This document shows positions 1 through 9,623 of a stretch of 64,000 nucleotides of DNA, piece by piece. The notes beneath the pieces were generated by a model that was not told where the DNA came from, made no database searches, and was given only the letters and a program-made list of their open reading frames with translations. How positions within the stretch are numbered: position 1 is the stretch's first letter; the number at the start of each line of letters is the position of its first letter. This stretch comes from an uncultured Eisenbergiella sp. (GTDB lineage: Bacteria; Bacillota; Clostridia; Lachnospirales; Lachnospiraceae), in the NCBI GenBank assembly GCA_947627215.1, contig CANQVD010000001.1:107019-171018 (forward strand). The letters are read 5' to 3'. Both the position numbers and the translations under genes were made by a program.

Positions 1-154
1 AATCGCAGATCGTCAGCGGAATGCGCTCTCCGTCCTCTCCGGCGCGCACGATGACGAACTGGCCCGGCAGACAGGACGACGCGACGCGCGGCGCATGCAC
101 ATCCATCAGCCAGATGTTGTTTGTCAGTTCTCTTGCCTGTAAAATCTGATACAT
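1..154 (-). CDS. FAD/NAD(P)-binding oxidoreductase, NfnA/SudB-type subunit (partial)
   Basis: Only the first 51 codons lie in the window; the gene runs off the left edge. The protein begins MYQILQARELTNNIWLMDV and continues with a PGQFVIV segment and ERIPLTICD, the FAD-binding beta-barrel pattern of ferredoxin-NADP reductase-like proteins of the sulfide dehydrogenase / dihydroorotate dehydrogenase electron-transfer family. The ATG follows a purine-rich GAAGGAAGAA ribosome site. The family binds FAD and NAD(P) and usually pairs with a glutamate-synthase-like subunit (NfnB/GltA) that would lie to the left. NfnA versus another member cannot be decided from 51 residues. Confidence 0.75.
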   Translation of the reverse strand, partial: MYQILQARELTNNIWLMDVHAPRVASSCLPGQFVIVRAGEDGERIPLTICD

Positions 155-179
155 TTCTTCCTTCACCTTTCCGCCCCTC

Positions 180-1685
180 TCAGGGCTCGTTTTCCTCCGT
201 TTCGGAAGCTCCGTCCTCCTGCGGCGCCTCCCTGATTTCCAGCAGCCTGTAGCCCCCGTCTTCCAACTCTACCGCCTGATAGCATTCCCCGGAAATGTAA
301 TTCACCACGAAATCGTTTCCGGTGGCGTTGCTCACGCCGTCAGATTCCTCATAATATTCCCGGTAGAGATAATACCGGTTGTCATTGACCGTAAGGGCAT
401 ATTTGTAAGTATAAATGTTGCGGCCCTTTTTCCCCTCCAGATTTCCCTGCAGGTCCTTCAGCAGGCCGGCGGCGCGCAGCGTCAGCAAAAGCCTGTTCAG
501 GGCTGCCTCCGTGCCCAGCACCGGGTGCAGGTTCAGGGTATAGCTGACCTGCGTTTCCCCGCTTTTGACGCCGCCCGGCGAAACGGCTACGAACCGGAAC
601 TCGGAATATCCGGCCGGCATCCAGACCGGCGCCTCATAGGGCGTGCTGTCCGGCCCCGGCTCGGAGGTGTCCGTCGTGTAGAACACCCGGCAGTCCGGCG
701 GCGCTTCCACCGTAATCCGGACCGGAACGTCATACGAGCCCGAAACGGGCAGAACAACGGGGGCGTCCGGCACGCTGACATCCACATAATAGGTCTGCTC
801 CGTGACGTCGCTCCGTATGCCGTAGCTGTTGACAAAAAAGGCCCGGACCGTATAGGCGCCCGCTTCCATGGGAATGGGCGTGGTATAAACCTCGCTGTTT
901 TCGTCCGGTTCACTGCCGTCCAGCGTGTAATAGATGGTTCCCGCGGCGTTGCTGATGAGCTTTACGCTCAGCTTCTTGTAATAGGTGCCCCCCGGCATGT
1001 CAAATTCCGGCGGAGCGGCCAGATAATCCGTATACAAATTCCGGATTTCCCTGTCCTGACACGCCTGAAGCAGTTCGCTGATCCCCTGATAATCCTCTTC
1101 CTTTTCCAGAATCAGAATGAGCCTTCGGTACGCCTCCTCGTTGGAGCCCTCCAGCCCGATGACCTCCCGGCAGACCTCCTCGGCAGCCGCATACTCCTCC
1201 AGCCCGTAATAGCAGGACGCCAGGGCGTTCAGATAGGAAACGTTGTTGGGCGAAAGCCGGCCGGCCCGTTTCAGACGGGACAGCGCCTGATGGTATCTGC
1301 CCTCCTGAAGCGCCGAGGCGCCCAGCGCGTACTGATAACCCGGCACGAACTGGAGCGCGATATAGATGCCTCCGGAAACAAGACCGATCAGGACAAACAG
1401 AAGGATGAGACGGATCTGTTTTTTCCCCGGAGGCCAGAAAAACTCGGCGGATTCCGGCTCCTCCCCTTCTTTTTGCGCGCCCTGTCCGTTTTCTGTCTGA
1501 TGTGACTGTTTTTCTTCTGCCGATTCCCCCGATGCCGTGATTTCAGTCGCTACATTCGACAAAGTCGTATGAATACTGTTTTCGATCTCGGGCTCAAATT
1601 CAGGAACCATCTGGATTTCCCTGCCGCACTTTTCGCAGTAGAGCTTTCCCTCCTGGATCTGAGCCCCGCAGTCCGGACATTTCAT
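180..1685 (-). CDS. Zinc-ribbon, membrane-anchored TPR protein with chitobiase-C-like domains
   Basis: A 501-residue protein of unknown role. Residues 1-25 form a double-CxxC zinc ribbon (CPDCG and CEKCG). A Thr/Glu-rich stretch follows, then one membrane helix near residues 90-110, then about two to three TPR-like helical repeats (Gly-Ala-Leu and Tyr patterns, roughly 115-215). Two successive beta-sandwich repeats resembling the chitobiase/beta-hexosaminidase C-terminal (CHB_HEX_C) fold come next, each with a YYTLDGSEP-like or FYTTDTSEP motif. The last ~130 residues match nothing I recognise. The start was placed at the ATG before KCPDCG, because the zinc ribbon is the usual N-terminus of this architecture and an AGGAAAGG site lies upstream. 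The N-terminus is probably cytoplasmic and the repeats extracellular. Confidence 0.75.
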   Translation of the reverse strand: MKCPDCGAQIQEGKLYCEKCGREIQMVPEFEPEIENSIHTTLSNVATEITASGESAEEKQSHQTENGQGAQKEGEEPESAEFFWPPGKKQIRLILLFVLIGLVSGGIYIALQFVPGYQYALGASALQEGRYHQALSRLKRAGRLSPNNVSYLNALASCYYGLEEYAAAEEVCREVIGLEGSNEEAYRRLILILEKEEDYQGISELLQACQDREIRNLYTDYLAAPPEFDMPGGTYYKKLSVKLISNAAGTIYYTLDGSEPDENSEVYTTPIPMEAGAYTVRAFFVNSYGIRSDVTEQTYYVDVSVPDAPVVLPVSGSYDVPVRITVEAPPDCRVFYTTDTSEPGPDSTPYEAPVWMPAGYSEFRFVAVSPGGVKSGETQVSYTLNLHPVLGTEAALNRLLLTLRAAGLLKDLQGNLEGKKGRNIYTYKYALTVNDNRYYLYREYYEESDGVSNATGNDFVVNYISGECYQAVELEDGGYRLLEIREAPQEDGASETEENEP

Positions 1686-1742
1686 GGAGAATTCATTCCT
1701 TTCCTGCGGCGCGGACAACCGCCGCATCCTTTCTGCGGACGT

Positions 1743-3413
1743 TCAGAACAGGCCGGTGATCTTTCCGTCGCCGTCCACGTCGATCCCGTAGGCGGCGGGA
1801 TTTTTCGACAGTCCCGGCATGGTCATCACCGTGCCGGTCAGCGCCACCACAAAACCGGCGCCCGCGGAAACATAGACCTCCCGGACATGAATCGTAAAGC
1901 CGGACGGCCTTCCCAGAAGACCCGGATCGTCGGAGAGCGAATACTGGGTCTTCGCCATGCACACCGGCAGCTCTCCGAAGCCCAGCTCCTCCAGCTTCCG
2001 AAGCTGCTTTTCGGCCGCCGCCGAGTAATCCACGCCGTCCGCCCCGTATATCTGCCGTGCGATGACCCCGATCTTTTCCCGAAGCGGAAGCTGCTCCTCA
2101 TAGAGCGGCCTGTAGCCGGAGGGCTTTTCCGCCAGCGTCTTCAAAACCGTTTCCGCCAGCGCGATGCCGCCCTCGCCGCCCTTCTCCCAGACCCGGGAGA
2201 GCGCGAACGCGCAGCCCCGTTCCTCGCAGAAGGAACGGACGAATTCCGTCTCCGCCTCCGTATCCGTGACGAAAGCGTTCAGCGTAACGACCACCGGAAC
2301 GCCGAACCGCTGAAGGTTTTCCATGTGCTTCTCCAGATTGGCGATGCCGCGCTTCAGCGCGGGCAGGTTCTCCTGCCCCAGATCCGCCTTCGCGACACCC
2401 CCGTTGTACTTGAGGGCCCGAACCGTCGCCACCAGCACCGCCGCGTCCGGCTTCAGGCCTGCCATCCGGCATTTGATATCAAAAAACTTTTCCGCGCCCA
2501 GATCCGCGCCGAAGCCGGCCTCCGTGATCACATAATCCGCCATTTTCAGCGCGGCCTTCGTGGCGCGCACGGAGTTGCAGCCGTGGGCGATGTTGGCGAA
2601 GGGACCGCCGTGAACGATGGCGGGCGTGTGCTCCAGCGTCTGGATCAGATTCGGCTTCATGGCGTCCTTCAGAAGAGCGGCCATGGCGCCCACCGCCTTC
2701 AGATCTCCCGCCGTCACCGGCTTTCCGTCATAATCGTAGGCGGCCACGATCCGGGACAGACGGCGTTTCAGATCCTCCATATCGTCCGCCAGACAGAGGA
2801 TCGCCATGATCTCGGAGGCCACCGTGATGACGAAATGATCCTCCCGCACCACCCCGTCCGCTTTTCCGCCCAGGCCGACCACGATGTTGCGCAGCGCCCG
2901 GTCGTTCATATCCATACAGCGCTTCCATACGATCTGTCTGGGATCGATCCGCAGCGCGTTCCCCTGCTGGATGTGGTTGTCCAGAAGGGCGGCCAGCAGG
3001 TTGTTGGCAGAGGTGACGGCGTGAAAATCCCCGGTGAAATGCAGGTTCAGCTCCTCCATGGGGACCACCTGCGCATATCCGCCGCCGGACGCGCCGCCCT
3101 TGATCCCGAAGCACGGGCCAAGAGAGGGCTCCCGCAGCGCGATGACGGCCTTTTTGCCAAGCCGTCCGAACGCCTGACCCAGCCCCACCGTGGTGGTGGT
3201 TTTCCCTTCCCCTGCGGGTGTGGGATTGATGGCCGTCACCAGGATCAGCTTCCCCTGCGGGTTGTTCCGGATGGAGCCAAGATACGCCTCCGAAAGCTTC
3301 GCCTTATAGCGGCCGTAAAGCTCCAGCTCCTCCTCCGGGATGCCGAGCCCGGCGGCCACCTTTCCGATCGGCTCCAGCACAGCCTCCTGGGCGATTTCGA
3401 TATCCGTTTTCAT
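1743..3413 (-). CDS. fhs: Formate-tetrahydrofolate ligase
   Basis: Makes 10-formyl-THF from formate, THF and ATP in the cytoplasm; in acetogens this is the first methyl-branch step of the Wood-Ljungdahl pathway, elsewhere it feeds purine synthesis. The 556-residue length is normal for the family. The P-loop-like segment [14 protein letters not shown] lies near residues 65-78 and is diagnostic, as are [14 protein letters not shown] and the FTGDFHA motif. The C-terminal PGLSKNPAA segment is also typical. A GGGAGG site precedes the ATG. It lies 17 bp downstream of the FtsK-like gene and may share its transcript. FolD and a FchA-like enzyme occur at 22.7-24.3 kb, completing the folate C1 interconversion set. 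Confidence 0.97.
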   Translation of the reverse strand: MKTDIEIAQEAVLEPIGKVAAGLGIPEEELELYGRYKAKLSEAYLGSIRNNPQGKLILVTAINPTPAGEGKTTTTVGLGQAFGRLGKKAVIALREPSLGPCFGIKGGASGGGYAQVVPMEELNLHFTGDFHAVTSANNLLAALLDNHIQQGNALRIDPRQIVWKRCMDMNDRALRNIVVGLGGKADGVVREDHFVITVASEIMAILCLADDMEDLKRRLSRIVAAYDYDGKPVTAGDLKAVGAMAALLKDAMKPNLIQTLEHTPAIVHGGPFANIAHGCNSVRATKAALKMADYVITEAGFGADLGAEKFFDIKCRMAGLKPDAAVLVATVRALKYNGGVAKADLGQENLPALKRGIANLEKHMENLQRFGVPVVVTLNAFVTDTEAETEFVRSFCEERGCAFALSRVWEKGGEGGIALAETVLKTLAEKPSGYRPLYEEQLPLREKIGVIARQIYGADGVDYSAAAEKQLRKLEELGFGELPVCMAKTQYSLSDDPGLLGRPSGFTIHVREVYVSAGAGFVVALTGTVMTMPGLSKNPAAYGIDVDGDGKITGLF

Positions 3414-3430
3414 CCGTTCGTCCTCCCGAC

Positions 3431-6418
3431 CTAAACGGTCTCCTCCACAAACTGTTCAAATTCTTCCATCGACATCAGCACCTTGCGGGGCTTGGTTCCT
3501 TCCTCGTCCCCCACGACGCCTGCCTCCGCCAGTTGATCCATGATCCTGGCGGCCCGGTTGAACCCGATCTTGAACACGCGCTGCAGCATGCCGATGGACG
3601 CCTTATCCTTATCGATGATGAACTTTCCGGCCTCCACAAAATACTCGTCGTACTGTGTCCCGCCGCCGGAGGACGCGCCGCCCGCCGCAGAACCCATGGC
3701 CTTCAGCTTCTCCTCCACATCTTCATTATAGATGTTTCCGAGATTCTGATTTTTCAGGAAATCCACCACGCCGGAGACCTCTTCATCCGAAACGAAGGCC
3801 CCCTGCACGCGCACCGGCTTGGAATACCCCTGGGGATAAAAGAGCATATCTCCCTTGCCCAGCAGCTTCTCCGCGCCGTTCATATCCAGGATCGTCCTGG
3901 AATCCACGCCGCTGGAAACCGCGAACGCCACGCGGCTGGGCATATTGGCCTTGATCAGGCCCGTGATGACGTCCACGGAAGGGCGCTGGGTGGCGATGAT
4001 CAGATGGATCCCGGCCGCCCGGGCCAACTGTGCCAGACGGCAGATGGATTCCTCCACCTCGCCGGGGGAAACCATCATCAGATCCGCCAGCTCATCCACG
4101 ATGATGACGATCTGCGGCAGCTTCGCGGGCGCGTCCGCCTCTCCCTTCTGCTGCAGCTCCTCCGCCTTTTTGTTGAAGCCCTTCAGATCGCGGACATTAT
4201 AATCGGCGAATTTGCGGTAGCGGTCCGTCATTTCCGCGACTCCCCACTGCAGGGCCGCGGAGGCCTTCTTGGGATCCGTCACCACCGGGATCAGAAGATG
4301 CGGAATGCCGTTGTAGACGCTCAGCTCCACCACCTTCGGATCGACCAGGATCAGCTTGACCTCGGAGGGCTGCGCCTTATACAGAATGCTCATGATCAGC
4401 GTATTGATGCAGACCGATTTGCCGGAACCGGTGGAGCCGGCGATGAGCATATGGGGCATTCTCGCGATATCGGACACGATGATCTTTCCGGCGATATCCT
4501 TTCCCACCGCGAAGGCGATCCTGGAAGGGAAATCCCGGAATTCCTTTGATTCCACCAGCTCCCGGAAGCCCACGGCCATCGTATGCCTGTTCGGCACCTC
4601 GATGCCGACGGCGGATTTGCCCAGGATAGGCGCTTCGATGCGGATATCCGTGGCCGCCAGATTCAGCTTGATGTCATCGGACAGGCTCAGGATCTTGCTG
4701 ACCCTGACCCCCTGCTCCGGCTGGAGCTCATACCGGGTAACCGTGGGGCCCTGGCTGATATCCGTTATGGTGACGCGCACGCCGAAGGTCTGCAGCGTCT
4801 CCTGCAGATGTCTGGCGGTCTCCCGCAAATGCTCCGCGCTGTCGCCGCCGTTCGCGTTATCCGCCCTGCGCAGCAGCGACAGCGGCGGGAACTGATACGG
4901 CCGCGGCGCCGGCTGCGGCTTCGCGGGAGCCGGTGCCGGCTTCACGGGGGCCTGAGGGGCCGGCGCTGTCTGCGCCTTTGCCCAGTTCTGCGGCTCCGTC
5001 CGTTCCTGCGGCTTCTCCGTCCGTTCCCGCGGTCCCTGCGCTGCTCTGCCCTGTGAAGTCTGTGCCGCTTCGCTCCGCGCTTCCCGCTTCGGATCCCGCG
5101 GCTCCGCCTCCGCCCGGTCCTGCGCGCTCTCAGGCCGTTCCGTCCCGGGCAGATAGGCCCGGGGTCTTTCATCCCTCTGCCCGCGTCCCTCCTGCGCCGA
5201 CTCCTGCCGGCTTTGGAGACGCAGCTCCTTCATATCGGAATAGACATCCGACCGGCGCAGCACCAGGTCCTCCGTGCGGTCCGGCTCCCGCTCCGGATAT
5301 GCCTCGATATCCGCCGGCGTCTCTTCTGCCGTCACCCCGCGGTACGGCTGTTCTTCTCTGCCGGGAAACACCACGATGTTGGAATTTTCCTGCGCATCGC
5401 TCTCTGCCGTTTCCGACGTATGTATCCGGATATTGTCATAGGAGAAGGCTTCCGATTCCCCCAACGGCACCGCATTGCGGGTCTCCACGCGGCCCTCCGT
5501 CTCCTCCGCCAGCGTGATCCCATGGCCGCCGTCCTCCGGCTTTCCGGCGGCGGCGCCGCTTTTCAGGCTGGTATCCATCATCACGCCGGACACCTTGCGG
5601 TCCATGCGCAGAAGCTGTTCCTCTTCCCGGCGCTGTCTGTCCTCCTGCTTGAGCCGTTCCTTTTCCAGCCGTCTGGCCCGCATTTCGTCCCGCAGCTCCT
5701 GCCGTCTGGCCAGCGATTCCTCCCGCTTCGCCTGATTCTCTTCGCGCCGGATCTCGCTGCGCTCCCGTCTCACCTGGGCGTCTGTCCTGGCCGATTCGTA
5801 AACATACCGGCCGGAGTTCTTCACCCGGTTCACAAAGGAACGTTCCGTGATGATGACCGCGCAGATGATCGTGAGGACGAAAAGCAGAAGGATCGTGCCC
5901 ACCATGCCGAGGAAATGATACATCAGCCAGGCCAGCGAGCCGGACAGGATGCCGCCTCCGGCCTTTTCGCCGGAGCCGAACTCATACAGCTCCTTTGCGG
6001 AATACGCTTCCGGAAGCGTGCCGCCCCGTGCGATCAGCTCCAGCACCACTCCGATCAGGAAAAACAGCGCGATCCCCGCCGCCAGCTTCATGACGGCGGT
6101 CCGGTTCCCCTGATTGGAAACGCCGAACGCCACCGCGACGAAGGCCAGAACAGGGGCGGCGTACGCCGCCTGTCCGAATATGCCGAACATGACGCGGCTC
6201 ACCGCGTCCCCTACCACGCCGATCAGCCCGAAATTGCATAAAAACAGCAGCACGGTGAGCGCAAAAACGCCGATCAGCACGATTTCATTCGCAATGGCGC
6301 TTTCCTCCGGCGTCCTCACCGGTTCCTGCTTCGCTTTCGTATTGGTCCTTCCCCTGCTTCCCTTTGCGTTCTGCGGCCGGGAAGCGCTGCCTCTGCTTCT
6401 CTGAGCAGACGGTGCCAT
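3431..6418 (-). CDS. ftsK: DNA translocase of the FtsK/SpoIIIE family
   Basis: A hexameric ATP-driven DNA pump that moves chromosome ends through the division or sporulation septum. The 995-residue protein starts with a basic tail, then about four membrane helices (roughly residues 45-190). A long charged, low-complexity linker follows (about 200-510, rich in Arg, Glu, Pro and Ala). The motor has a Walker A GSTGSGKS at 661-668 and a Walker B ending in D775-E776. The last ~65 residues form the winged-helix gamma domain that reads KOPS/SRS-type sequences ([20 protein letters not shown]). An AGGAGGAGAGG site precedes the ATG. Whether it acts as vegetative FtsK/SftA or sporulation SpoIIIE cannot be told from sequence alone; the membrane domain favours SpoIIIE/FtsK over SftA. 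Confidence 0.95.
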   Translation of the reverse strand: MAPSAQRSRGSASRPQNAKGSRGRTNTKAKQEPVRTPEESAIANEIVLIGVFALTVLLFLCNFGLIGVVGDAVSRVMFGIFGQAAYAAPVLAFVAVAFGVSNQGNRTAVMKLAAGIALFFLIGVVLELIARGGTLPEAYSAKELYEFGSGEKAGGGILSGSLAWLMYHFLGMVGTILLLFVLTIICAVIITERSFVNRVKNSGRYVYESARTDAQVRRERSEIRREENQAKREESLARRQELRDEMRARRLEKERLKQEDRQRREEEQLLRMDRKVSGVMMDTSLKSGAAAGKPEDGGHGITLAEETEGRVETRNAVPLGESEAFSYDNIRIHTSETAESDAQENSNIVVFPGREEQPYRGVTAEETPADIEAYPEREPDRTEDLVLRRSDVYSDMKELRLQSRQESAQEGRGQRDERPRAYLPGTERPESAQDRAEAEPRDPKREARSEAAQTSQGRAAQGPRERTEKPQERTEPQNWAKAQTAPAPQAPVKPAPAPAKPQPAPRPYQFPPLSLLRRADNANGGDSAEHLRETARHLQETLQTFGVRVTITDISQGPTVTRYELQPEQGVRVSKILSLSDDIKLNLAATDIRIEAPILGKSAVGIEVPNRHTMAVGFRELVESKEFRDFPSRIAFAVGKDIAGKIIVSDIARMPHMLIAGSTGSGKSVCINTLIMSILYKAQPSEVKLILVDPKVVELSVYNGIPHLLIPVVTDPKKASAALQWGVAEMTDRYRKFADYNVRDLKGFNKKAEELQQKGEADAPAKLPQIVIIVDELADLMMVSPGEVEESICRLAQLARAAGIHLIIATQRPSVDVITGLIKANMPSRVAFAVSSGVDSRTILDMNGAEKLLGKGDMLFYPQGYSKPVRVQGAFVSDEEVSGVVDFLKNQNLGNIYNEDVEEKLKAMGSAAGGASSGGGTQYDEYFVEAGKFIIDKDKASIGMLQRVFKIGFNRAARIMDQLAEAGVVGDEEGTKPRKVLMSMEEFEQFVEETV

Positions 6419-6474
6419 AAGCCTCTCCTCCTGTGCCCCGGCCGGATCCTCCGGGCCGAATCTCTATCAGTATA

Positions 6475-7215
6475 TCACTGATTTTCCTTCTTGTCACTAT
6501 CGCGATTTCCTTTTTCCCGCGCTCCGTCCTCCCGCTTCCGGTTCCCTGCCGCCATCGCGTGAAGCCTGGCGAGCGCGTCCCGGATGCCGCCAACCTCCGA
6601 TATGATCCCCTCCCTGACGGCGTCCTCTCCCACCAGAATGGTGCCGAGATCCTTGGTCAGCATTCCCTGATTCATCATCAGCTCCTCCATCCGTTTCTGG
6701 GAAATGCTGCAGTGCGCGCATACAAAACCGGTGATCCGATCCTGGATCTGCCGGAAATAGTCAAAGGTCTGCGGCGCGCCGATCACCGTACCGCTCATCC
6801 GGACCGGATGGATCACCATCGTCCCGGTCGGTACGATGTAGGAATAGTCTGTGCTCACCGCGATGGGGACGCCGATGGAATGACTGCCTCCCAGGACCAG
6901 GGAGACCGTCGGTTTGCTCAGGGAAGCGATCATTTCCGCGATGGCGAGCCCCGCCTCCACATCTCCGCCCATGGTATTGATCAGCACCAGAAGCCCCGCG
7001 ATATGCCGGCTGTCCTCTATGGCGGCGAGCTGGGGCAGGATATGCTCATACTTCGTCGTCTTCGAGGAGCTTCCCAGATTATCGTGCCCTTCGATCTCGC
7101 CGATGATCGTCAGAAGGTGAATGGCCCCTTCTCCGTCCTGCGTCGGAAACGTCATCTGTCCCGTCTGTTCGATCCGTTCGTCCCGGTGCTCTTCCTGTTC
7201 CTCTTTTCTGCCCAT
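6475..7215 (-). CDS. ClpP-class serine protease, TepA-like
   Basis: A 246-residue member of the ClpP/crotonase fold of the TepA (translocation-enhancing protein) kind. The oxyanion-strand segment LVLINTMGGDVEAGLAIAEMI and the serine-elbow segment LVLGGSHSIGVPIAVS are visible, the Ser in GGSHS being the likely nucleophile; a histidine lies in the following TGTMVIHPVRM segment. No signal peptide is seen, so it should act in the cytoplasm or at the inner membrane face. In Bacillus, TepA is proposed to degrade signal peptides and is often next to ftsK/spoIIIE, as here (gap about 56 bp). The ATG follows a GGCAGGAG ribosome site. Confidence 0.85.
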   Translation of the reverse strand: MGRKEEQEEHRDERIEQTGQMTFPTQDGEGAIHLLTIIGEIEGHDNLGSSSKTTKYEHILPQLAAIEDSRHIAGLLVLINTMGGDVEAGLAIAEMIASLSKPTVSLVLGGSHSIGVPIAVSTDYSYIVPTGTMVIHPVRMSGTVIGAPQTFDYFRQIQDRITGFVCAHCSISQKRMEELMMNQGMLTKDLGTILVGEDAVREGIISEVGGIRDALARLHAMAAGNRKREDGAREKGNRDSDKKENQ

Positions 7216-7283
7216 AAAATCACTCCTGCCGCATCACGTTTTTCATGGACAAGTATGCGCAGGAGCGCGGGGGCTTATTCGGT

Positions 7284-8231
7284 TCAGATATCGAAATCGT
7301 CGTCCTCCGGCGGAAGGATATCGTAATGCATCCGCTCCGGCGACGGCTCGAACGCATACCCCATCTCCCGGCGGACATGCCGTTTCGGCACGGGAAGCGG
7401 ATTGCGAAGCGGCGCTCCGGGAAGCGGGGCCTGCCCTGAGCCCGCACCGGATGCGGCTTCTCTCCCTTCTGTTTCCGCTTTTTTTGCACCGACATTCAGC
7501 CGTCCGGTCTCCGTTTCTGTCACAGCCTCTGTCCAGGCAGGTCTCATCTGTCCTTCCTCCGATTTCGTGACGGCGGGATGCTCCGCGCCGTCCTCCGCCG
7601 CTTCCTTCTGGGTACACAGGATCTGCAGGGCGCCGTGCCCGGCCAGCACGCCCAGAAACACCAGAGAAAGCCCCCGTACGGCAGGGCCCGCACGGCAGCA
7701 GACAAAGGCATTGGCATATAAAAGCAGAGCGCTTCCGAAAAGGAGAACGCTCTGCGTCCCATCCCGGCAGACACCGGATATGAAGCAGGGCATCACGGCG
7801 ATGACGAACACGGCCAAAAAGGCACATATCGCGTTGGACAGCATCCGGAGCCCGCCAAAGAACAAAAGCGCGGCCGCCGCCTGCAGGAGCAGATCCGGCC
7901 AGAAGGCCGCGCCGCCTTCCGCCGTCCCTGAAAAGAGTGCGAAAAAGCGGACCGCGAAAAAAGCCGCAAAACCGACGGCCGGAAGGAACAGGCCGCCCTT
8001 TTTCCCTTCCTCCTCCGTCCGGGTCCAGAAATTCCAGCCGTATCGCGCGGCAAGCAGAGCGCAGGGCAGATAGATCCCTGCCAGCGCGAAAACCGCCAGC
8101 GCGACCGTCAGCACATAGTAAGCGCCCACAGGCCAGTCATGCATCGCGCTGATCGCCGCGGTCGTGCGGGAATACCCCAGGCAGACGGCACAGGCGAAAA
8201 AAAACCAGATGAATTGACTTCTCTTTTCCAT
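7284..8231 (-). CDS. Hypothetical polytopic membrane protein
   Basis: A 315-residue protein I do not recognise. The first ~210 residues contain about six hydrophobic helices (for example FIWFFFACAVCLGYS at the N-terminus, then GAYYVLTVALAVFALAGIYL). The last ~105 residues are hydrophilic, Pro/Arg/Glu-rich and end DILPPEDDDFDI, suggesting a cytoplasmic tail. A GAGGCTG ribosome site is moderate. It sits between the TepA-like protease (68 bp away) and yebC in the same orientation. No enzymatic motif is visible. Confidence 0.7.
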   Translation of the reverse strand: MEKRSQFIWFFFACAVCLGYSRTTAAISAMHDWPVGAYYVLTVALAVFALAGIYLPCALLAARYGWNFWTRTEEEGKKGGLFLPAVGFAAFFAVRFFALFSGTAEGGAAFWPDLLLQAAAALLFFGGLRMLSNAICAFLAVFVIAVMPCFISGVCRDGTQSVLLFGSALLLYANAFVCCRAGPAVRGLSLVFLGVLAGHGALQILCTQKEAAEDGAEHPAVTKSEEGQMRPAWTEAVTETETGRLNVGAKKAETEGREAASGAGSGQAPLPGAPLRNPLPVPKRHVRREMGYAFEPSPERMHYDILPPEDDDFDI

Positions 8232-8310
8232 ATCGGCAGCCTCAGAACCTAAGGAACGCCGAAACGCGTTCCGGCGGTTTTCCCGTCATGAACGGATCCC
8301 GGCAGAAGGA

Positions 8311-9042
8311 TCATTCCTCATCCCAGTTGTGGTAAACGGCCTGAACGTCGTCATCCTCCTCCAGAAGATCCAGCGTCCGGCGCAGCCCCTTCAGCGCGCT
8401 CTCATCCGTGAGAGTCACATAATTCTGAGGGATCATGGTCACCTCCGCTTCCGCCATGGGGATCCCTTCCTTTTCCAGCGCGCTGCGCACTTCCTCAAAG
8501 CCGTCGGGATCGGTGAGGATCTCAAAGCCGTCCTCTTCCTCGGAAAAATCCTCCGCTCCGGCGTCCAGCGCCAGCATCATCAGATCGTCGGCCTCCAGCT
8601 CGCATTCTTCCCTGTCGATGATGATCTGCCCCTTTTTATCGAACATGAAGGAAACGCAGCCGGGGGTGCCGACATTGCCGTTGCCCTTGGAAAAGGCGCT
8701 GCGCACGTTGGCCGCCGTACGGTTCTTGTTATCCGTCAGCGCGTCCACGATGATGGCGATCCCGCCGGGGCCATAACCCTCGTATGTAACATATTCGTAA
8801 TTGACATTGCCCACATCTCCGGCCGCCTTGCGGATGCCGCGCTCGATGGTATCGTTCGGCATGTTGTTGGCCTTTGCCTTGGCGACCACCTGTGCCAGCT
8901 TGAAATTATTGGAAACGTCCGGTCCGCCTTCCTTGACCGCGACCGCGATCTCTCTGCCGATGATCGTGAAAATCTTTCCCTTGGCGGCATCGTTCTTCTC
9001 TTTTTTGTGTTTGATGTTCGCAAATTTTGAATGTCCTGACAT
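8311..9042 (-). CDS. yebC: YebC/PmpR-family DNA-binding or translation regulator
   Basis: A 243-residue protein of normal family length. The N-terminal MSGHSKFANIKHKKEK is the hallmark of YebC proteins, followed by the three-domain fold including the GYGPGGIAIIVDALTDNKNRT segment. Family members were described as DNA-binding regulators (PmpR), and more recent work links some to translation through difficult, e.g. proline-rich, stretches, so the precise role here is open. Start follows GAGGAGGAGAAT. It has its own promoter (9102-9130), so it likely begins a transcriptional unit. Confidence 0.95.
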   Translation of the reverse strand: MSGHSKFANIKHKKEKNDAAKGKIFTIIGREIAVAVKEGGPDVSNNFKLAQVVAKAKANNMPNDTIERGIRKAAGDVGNVNYEYVTYEGYGPGGIAIIVDALTDNKNRTAANVRSAFSKGNGNVGTPGCVSFMFDKKGQIIIDREECELEADDLMMLALDAGAEDFSEEEDGFEILTDPDGFEEVRSALEKEGIPMAEAEVTMIPQNYVTLTDESALKGLRRTLDLLEEDDDVQAVYHNWDEE

Positions 9043-9101
9043 ATTCTCCTCCTCAGCTTTTCCGCCGGTTCCTACAGGCGCCTGCGCTCATACGTTCTAT
9101 T

Positions 9102-9130
9102 ATAATAGCATTTCATGCCGGATACGTCAA
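9102..9130 (-). promoter_or_regulatory. Sigma-A-type promoter of yebC
   Basis: Minus-strand -35 TTGACG (9125-9130) and -10 TATTAT (9102-9107) with a 17-bp spacer, about 60 bp upstream of the yebC ATG. A second TATAAT overlaps the same AT-rich stretch. Confidence 0.7.
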
Positions 9131-9196
9131 GAATGAGAAAATCGCGGGCGCCGTCTGCATCGGGCCGCCCCGGGTGAGGTCTGCCGCCGGGAGCTT

Positions 9197-9538
9197 TTAT
9201 GTATTCAGCTCCAGACTTACCCGCAGCGCGCGATTGATCTTCTCCATCATGACCCGGTCCAGATGGCAGACCTTGTCCTTGAGTCTTTTCTTATCGATGG
9301 TGCGAAGCTGCTCCAGAAGGACGACGCTGTCCCGCTCGATTTCGTATTCCCGCGCCAGGATCTCGATATGCGTGGGCAGCTTCGCCTTGTTCATCTTCGA
9401 TGTGATGGCCGCGCAGATCACCGTCGGACTGTGGCGGTTCCCCACATCGTTCTGGATGATCAGCACCGGGCGGACGCCTCCCTGCTCCGATCCCACCACA
9501 GGCCGCAGATCCGCATAATAAATGTCTCCCCGTCTCAT
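9197..9538 (-). CDS. MazF/PemK-family endoribonuclease (EndoA-like)
   Basis: A 113-residue protein opening [20 protein letters not shown], then [11 protein letters not shown] and [13 protein letters not shown]: the standard MazF/PemK core. Family members cut mRNA at short single-stranded motifs and are normally restrained by an antitoxin encoded just upstream. The in-frame stretch upstream of this ATG (to 9712) is antisense to the alr end and was excluded; the chosen ATG is preceded by GGAAAGGAAG. In Bacillus the order is alr, antitoxin (ndoAI), toxin (ndoA). Here alr ends 85 bp upstream and no antitoxin fits in that gap. The protein may be controlled by an unlinked antitoxin or act as a housekeeping RNase. 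Confidence 0.92.
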   Translation of the reverse strand: MRRGDIYYADLRPVVGSEQGGVRPVLIIQNDVGNRHSPTVICAAITSKMNKAKLPTHIEILAREYEIERDSVVLLEQLRTIDKKRLKDKVCHLDRVMMEKINRALRVSLELNT

Positions 9539-9623
9539 ATCGGACACTTCCTTTCCCGGTTCCGAATGCGTTCTGCATCGGAAGGATAAGGAAAGTATGC
9601 CCGCGAATCCAAAAACTATACGG

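Noticed and set aside
1569..3434. Long plus-strand open frame (621 codons) opposite fhs
   Set aside because: It is antisense to a well-conserved gene, Arg/His/Pro-rich and without family motifs: an effect of high GC. The same applies to the many other long antisense frames in the window, e.g. 10681-13020, 28823-30667, 33068-36013 and 51275-53650.
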